DNA of 64,000 nt from the NCBI RefSeq assembly GCF_018449545.1, contig NZ_JAAVUR010000002.1, positions 1 through 64,000 on the forward strand. Direction: 5' to 3'. The DNA is from Granulicella sp. dw_53 (GTDB taxonomy: Bacteria > Acidobacteriota > Terriglobia > Terriglobales > Acidobacteriaceae). Positions within the stretch are counted from its first letter, which is position 1. Each line of letters starts with the position of its first letter. Shown here one piece after another: positions 60,991 through 64,000 of this stretch. A program made the position numbers and the translations under genes. Below the pieces are notes generated by a model, which saw only the letters and a program-made list of their open reading frames with translations, was not told where the DNA came from and searched no databases.

Positions 60991-63900
60991 CGCCCGCACA
61001 ATGGGATGTGGCCAAGGAAATCTTTGACGCCGCCATCAGCCTGTCGCCGCATGCGCGCCTCAATTTTGCACGGAATGCCTGCGCCCACGAGCCAGAAGTT
61101 TTAAACGAGGTGCAGCAACTTCTCGAGGCCTACGCCTCTGCGCCGAGCAGCTTCCTGAAGCCCATATGGGACGAAAGCTCCGTTGCCACGCCTTCGCTCG
61201 AACCTGGTGATGTCATCTCTGCACGATACCAGATCGTCCGCCGCATCGGGGCCGGCGGCATGGGCCAGGTCTACGAAGCTCGCGACCTCACTCTCGACGT
61301 TACTGTAGCCCTCAAGATGCTTCGGTCCGACATCGCCGCTGACCCAGAGATGCTCTTCCGCTTCCATCAGGAAGTACGAATTGCCCATCGAGTTACGCAC
61401 CCCAACGTTTGCCGAACCTTTCATCTCGACCGCGAGATATCACACGTCAGCTCTCACGGAGGCCCACCCACTGATCTCACCTTCATCATTATGGAGTTCC
61501 TCGAAGGAGAGACCCTTCAACAACTTCTAAAACGCGAAGGCTGCTTGACCCAGGACCGCGCGCTGGGCGTTATACGGCAGATGGCCGCAGCACTGGAAGC
61601 AGCGCACCGGACCGGTGTTATCCACCGCGATATCAAGCCCGGAAACGTCATGATCTGTCCGGCGGCACGGGACAGCTTGCAACCGGTGCGCGTCGTTATA
61701 ACAGACTTCGGCCTTGCCAAATCCGGCGGTCCTGTGGGCGCTGACCTCTCGTCTGTGAGTCATCCGGGAGCTGCAATTGGCACGCTCTCCTACATGTCGC
61801 CCGAGCAACTGCAAGGGCTACCGGTAACCTCTGCCACCGACATCTACGCGTTTGGCCTCGTCCTCTTCGAAGCGGTCACGGGCCGCAAAGCCTTCCCCAA
61901 TGCATCCACCTTTCCTGGTGCCCTCGAGCGCCTCACCCAACAAGTTCCTTCCGCATGCGGGTTCGTTACCGGTTTGCCCGCTGTCTGGGATGCGGCTATC
62001 AGCGGGTGCCTCGCCATTGAACCGACGATGCGGTTCGAGCATGCCAGTGATGTCATCGCAATGTTAGAGGGAGAGAAACTTGCCCGGTCAATTCCGCAAC
62101 CGCACTTCGCGAAGCGTCTAAGCGTTTCTTCTCCGTTGCAGGGTTTCTGGTATCGCAACAAAATATGGGCGATCTTCTTATCTTTGATACTTTGCGTGGC
62201 CCTTCTATGGCGACCGTTCCGCTTATCTAAATCAAGAAGTGATGGAAGAGTCGCACCCGGAACTTTGGTTTACTTGGCTCCGATCCGCAATACAACGGGA
62301 GATGCACAGTTGGAGAACGTCATTGAACTCGCACATGCCGGACTTAGTCAGTCCACGCAGATTAACCTGCTCGATCGTGGGAGCGTGGCAGAAATTCTTG
62401 GGCAGATGACTAAGCCTCACGATATCACCATCACCGATCCAATCGCCCGGGAGATCGCCATGCGCGCCAACGCATCTCGGATTATCTTCCTCACTCTTTC
62501 TCGCTCCGGCAGCCGCCATAACATGACGGTCGAAATCCAGCGTCCCGACCTTACAACACCCTTACGTGTCCGAGAACACTGGACGAAAGTTTTCGAGTGG
62601 ACTCAGCCATCTCAGCCTCAACCGACTGTGCCGTCCGACCTGCTCGACGCCATTCGCAATGCTACTGACTGGGTCCGTAGCACGGTCGGCGAATCCAGCG
62701 GCGATGTCACTTCTTTGAGTGCATCGCCTGAATCCGTCACCACCGACAACTGGGATGCTCTCACAGCATTCCGGCAGGCTGAAAGCTTCGACGCCCAGCA
62801 TCGCAAGTGGGAAGCCGTTTTAGCGCTTCGTAAAGCAACCGCTTTCGACCCACACTTTGCCCTTGCGTATGCACGCCTTGGCGACATTCTTTTCAACATC
62901 AATCGAGATGCCGAAGGCCTCGATGCCTACCGCCATGCGCTCGACGCAAGTACAGACAGAACTCTCTCCAGGCGCGAGCTCGATCGCGTTCAGGGGATGT
63001 ATGCCATTGACGGCCTAGATTATCTGACTGCTGTCGCGGCTTTCAAGGACTACGCCGCTTTTTACCCAAATGACTATATCGGCTGGGCCTATCCGACCTC
63101 CGCGTTACGAGCCCTCGGACGCGATGAGGAGGCTGTAGCCAACCTGCGTCGAGCCGTCGCACTTGCACCGTCCCTCCCATTCCCGATGATCGAGCTCGCG
63201 AATGAACTTGCCATCATCGGTCAGCCTGCCGAAGGCCAGACCTGGGTCGAATCTCTCCGCCGCAAAGGTTACGAGACGGCGGCGAAAGAGCTCGAGGTGC
63301 GTCTTCGCTTTCTTTCTCTAGACTTCGCTGGAGCGCTCCAGTTTGCGCGCGAACTCGAGGCTTCCAATGACCTTCCGCGCCGTTTAAGGACCTATCGCAC
63401 CCACCTGAGACTTGCAGCCGAGCTTGACGACTACGACCAGGCAATCCAGGTCGCTAATCAAGGGGTTATCGACAGCCTCGCCTCAGGCGAACAGGCTACT
63501 CAGGCTGCCATCCTAGTCGACCGCGCTTCGCTCGAATGTCAACAAGGTCAGATCCAACCCTGTGTCGCCGACATCGACAAAGCCTTGTCCCTCGACGAAG
63601 GACTCAATACTCTCAGAGCAGCTGAAGACACCCTTGGTCCCGCCGCCACCTCTGCCGAGACAGGCGAACGAAAACTCATCCGTGTACAACTTGCTCGCCT
63701 CGCCAAAGACATCGATCATAACGACTTCGGCTATACCCAGCGCTTCCTCCATACACGTGCCCATGCTGAACTCCTTTTGGCCGACGGCAACATTGACGCT
63801 GCTCTCGAGGAGATGCGGCGCGCCGGACGCCTGGACGCTCCAACTGCTAGCCACGAATACCTCGGTCGCACTTTGCTAATCGCCGCCCGTACCTCCAAAT

Positions 63901-64000
63901 TTGCCGCCCACACCCGTCAATTGCGTCAGGAGGCACTTAATACCTTCGCCGTCGTTGCCCGTTCCCCTCGGGCCGCCGTGCTCAGACCGTGGGATAAGCC
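60987..64000 (+). CDS. Transmembrane Ser/Thr protein kinase with TPR-like C-terminal region (partial)
   Basis: At least 1004 codons, continuing past the window end; ATG 60987 overlaps the TGA of the sigma factor gene. N-terminal ~70 residues are a helical leader (MTPAQWDVAKEIFDAAISLS). The Hanks-type kinase domain spans ~75-350: glycine loop RRIGAGGMGQVYEA, Lys110 in VALKML, HRDIKPGNV (Asp215), DFGLAK (Asp240), and SPEQLQG. One membrane helix follows at ~386-410 (IWAIFLSLILCVALL). The outer part begins with APIRNTTGDAQLENVIELAH and carries helical repeat segments resembling TPRs from ~590 on (EAVLALRKATAFDPHFALAYARLGD in part). It likely senses an external signal and acts on the ECF sigma factor. 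Confidence 0.93.
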   Translation, partial: MTPAQWDVAKEIFDAAISLSPHARLNFARNACAHEPEVLNEVQQLLEAYASAPSSFLKPIWDESSVATPSLEPGDVISARYQIVRRIGAGGMGQVYEARDLTLDVTVALKMLRSDIAADPEMLFRFHQEVRIAHRVTHPNVCRTFHLDREISHVSSHGGPPTDLTFIIMEFLEGETLQQLLKREGCLTQDRALGVIRQMAAALEAAHRTGVIHRDIKPGNVMICPAARDSLQPVRVVITDFGLAKSGGPVGADLSSVSHPGAAIGTLSYMSPEQLQGLPVTSATDIYAFGLVLFEAVTGRKAFPNASTFPGALERLTQQVPSACGFVTGLPAVWDAAISGCLAIEPTMRFEHASDVIAMLEGEKLARSIPQPHFAKRLSVSSPLQGFWYRNKIWAIFLSLILCVALLWRPFRLSKSRSDGRVAPGTLVYLAPIRNTTGDAQLENVIELAHAGLSQSTQINLLDRGSVAEILGQMTKPHDITITDPIAREIAMRANASRIIFLTLSRSGSRHNMTVEIQRPDLTTPLRVREHWTKVFEWTQPSQPQPTVPSDLLDAIRNATDWVRSTVGESSGDVTSLSASPESVTTDNWDALTAFRQAESFDAQHRKWEAVLALRKATAFDPHFALAYARLGDILFNINRDAEGLDAYRHALDASTDRTLSRRELDRVQGMYAIDGLDYLTAVAAFKDYAAFYPNDYIGWAYPTSALRALGRDEEAVANLRRAVALAPSLPFPMIELANELAIIGQPAEGQTWVESLRRKGYETAAKELEVRLRFLSLDFAGALQFARELEASNDLPRRLRTYRTHLRLAAELDDYDQAIQVANQGVIDSLASGEQATQAAILVDRASLECQQGQIQPCVADIDKALSLDEGLNTLRAAEDTLGPAATSAETGERKLIRVQLARLAKDIDHNDFGYTQRFLHTRAHAELLLADGNIDAALEEMRRAGRLDAPTASHEYLGRTLLIAARTSKFAAHTRQLRQEALNTFAVVARSPRAAVLRPWDK

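Noticed and set aside
62545-62556. Sequence CGTCCCGACC resembling the tRNA-Pro 3' end, considered as the right attachment site
   Set aside because: Only ~10 bases match, and it lies inside the kinase coding region; too short to support an att site.

Overview
The window reads as a chromosomal segment of a GC-rich soil acidobacterium of the Acidobacteriaceae type (Granulicella, Edaphobacter or Terriglobus relatives). The support is indirect but consistent: an Oar-like TonB receptor with an N-terminal carboxypeptidase-regulatory domain, a VWFA-related acidobacterial-domain protein, an ECF sigma factor coupled to a Ser/Thr kinase with a repeat-rich tail, several plant-polysaccharide hydrolases and a complete kdp potassium system. 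No rRNA genes and no CRISPR array were seen. The first ~95 bases are almost pure G and look like a sequencing or assembly artefact at a contig end.

Layout. 95-10.6 kb: truncated TonB receptor, a MerR-type HTH/TOBE regulator, an AT-richer papain/transglutaminase-like protein, a YeiH-type exporter with a tiny membrane-protein gene upstream, a small secreted protein, a KaiC-like ATPase with its own histidine kinase, a zinc ribbon, bactofilin, and a GYF/DUF2752 pair. 10.7-18.5 kb: carbohydrate block (GH35, GH106-like, SGNH hydrolase, GH28). 18.6-27.2 kb: kdp locus, read leftward as kdpD(sensor half)-kdpE-[34-aa ORF]-kdpF-kdpA-kdpB-kdpC. The membrane/kinase half of KdpD is a separate divergent gene whose ATG lies 24 bp from the other. 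27.3-35.4 kb: GH13 glucosidase, a permuted papain-like secreted protein, a candidate small RNA, a methyltransferase, an MFS remnant, an AraC-DinB regulator and an alpha/beta hydrolase with Gln at the expected His. 35.4-51.5 kb: VWFA protein with a 1044-aa partner, amidase/RidA, cytochrome c/DUF2165, a sugar isomerase-like protein, TyrS, RNase R, ArgC and YggX.

From 51.7 kb the character changes. A tRNA-Pro(GGG) gene is followed by an inward-facing tyrosine integrase and an excisionase, then a gene-poor stretch with 20-bp inverted repeats, a decayed and an intact LysR gene, and an orphan DNA methyltransferase. This looks like a genomic island inserted at the tRNA; its far end was not found. 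At 57.4-64 kb lies an unusual divergent locus: a secreted coiled-coil/Thr-rich protein and a trypsin-fold protease on one strand, and an ECF sigma factor translationally coupled to a Ser/Thr kinase on the other. I judge this, with the split divergent KdpD, the best candidate for something not well described. A ~62-bp stem-loop repeat recurs three times in intergenic gaps.
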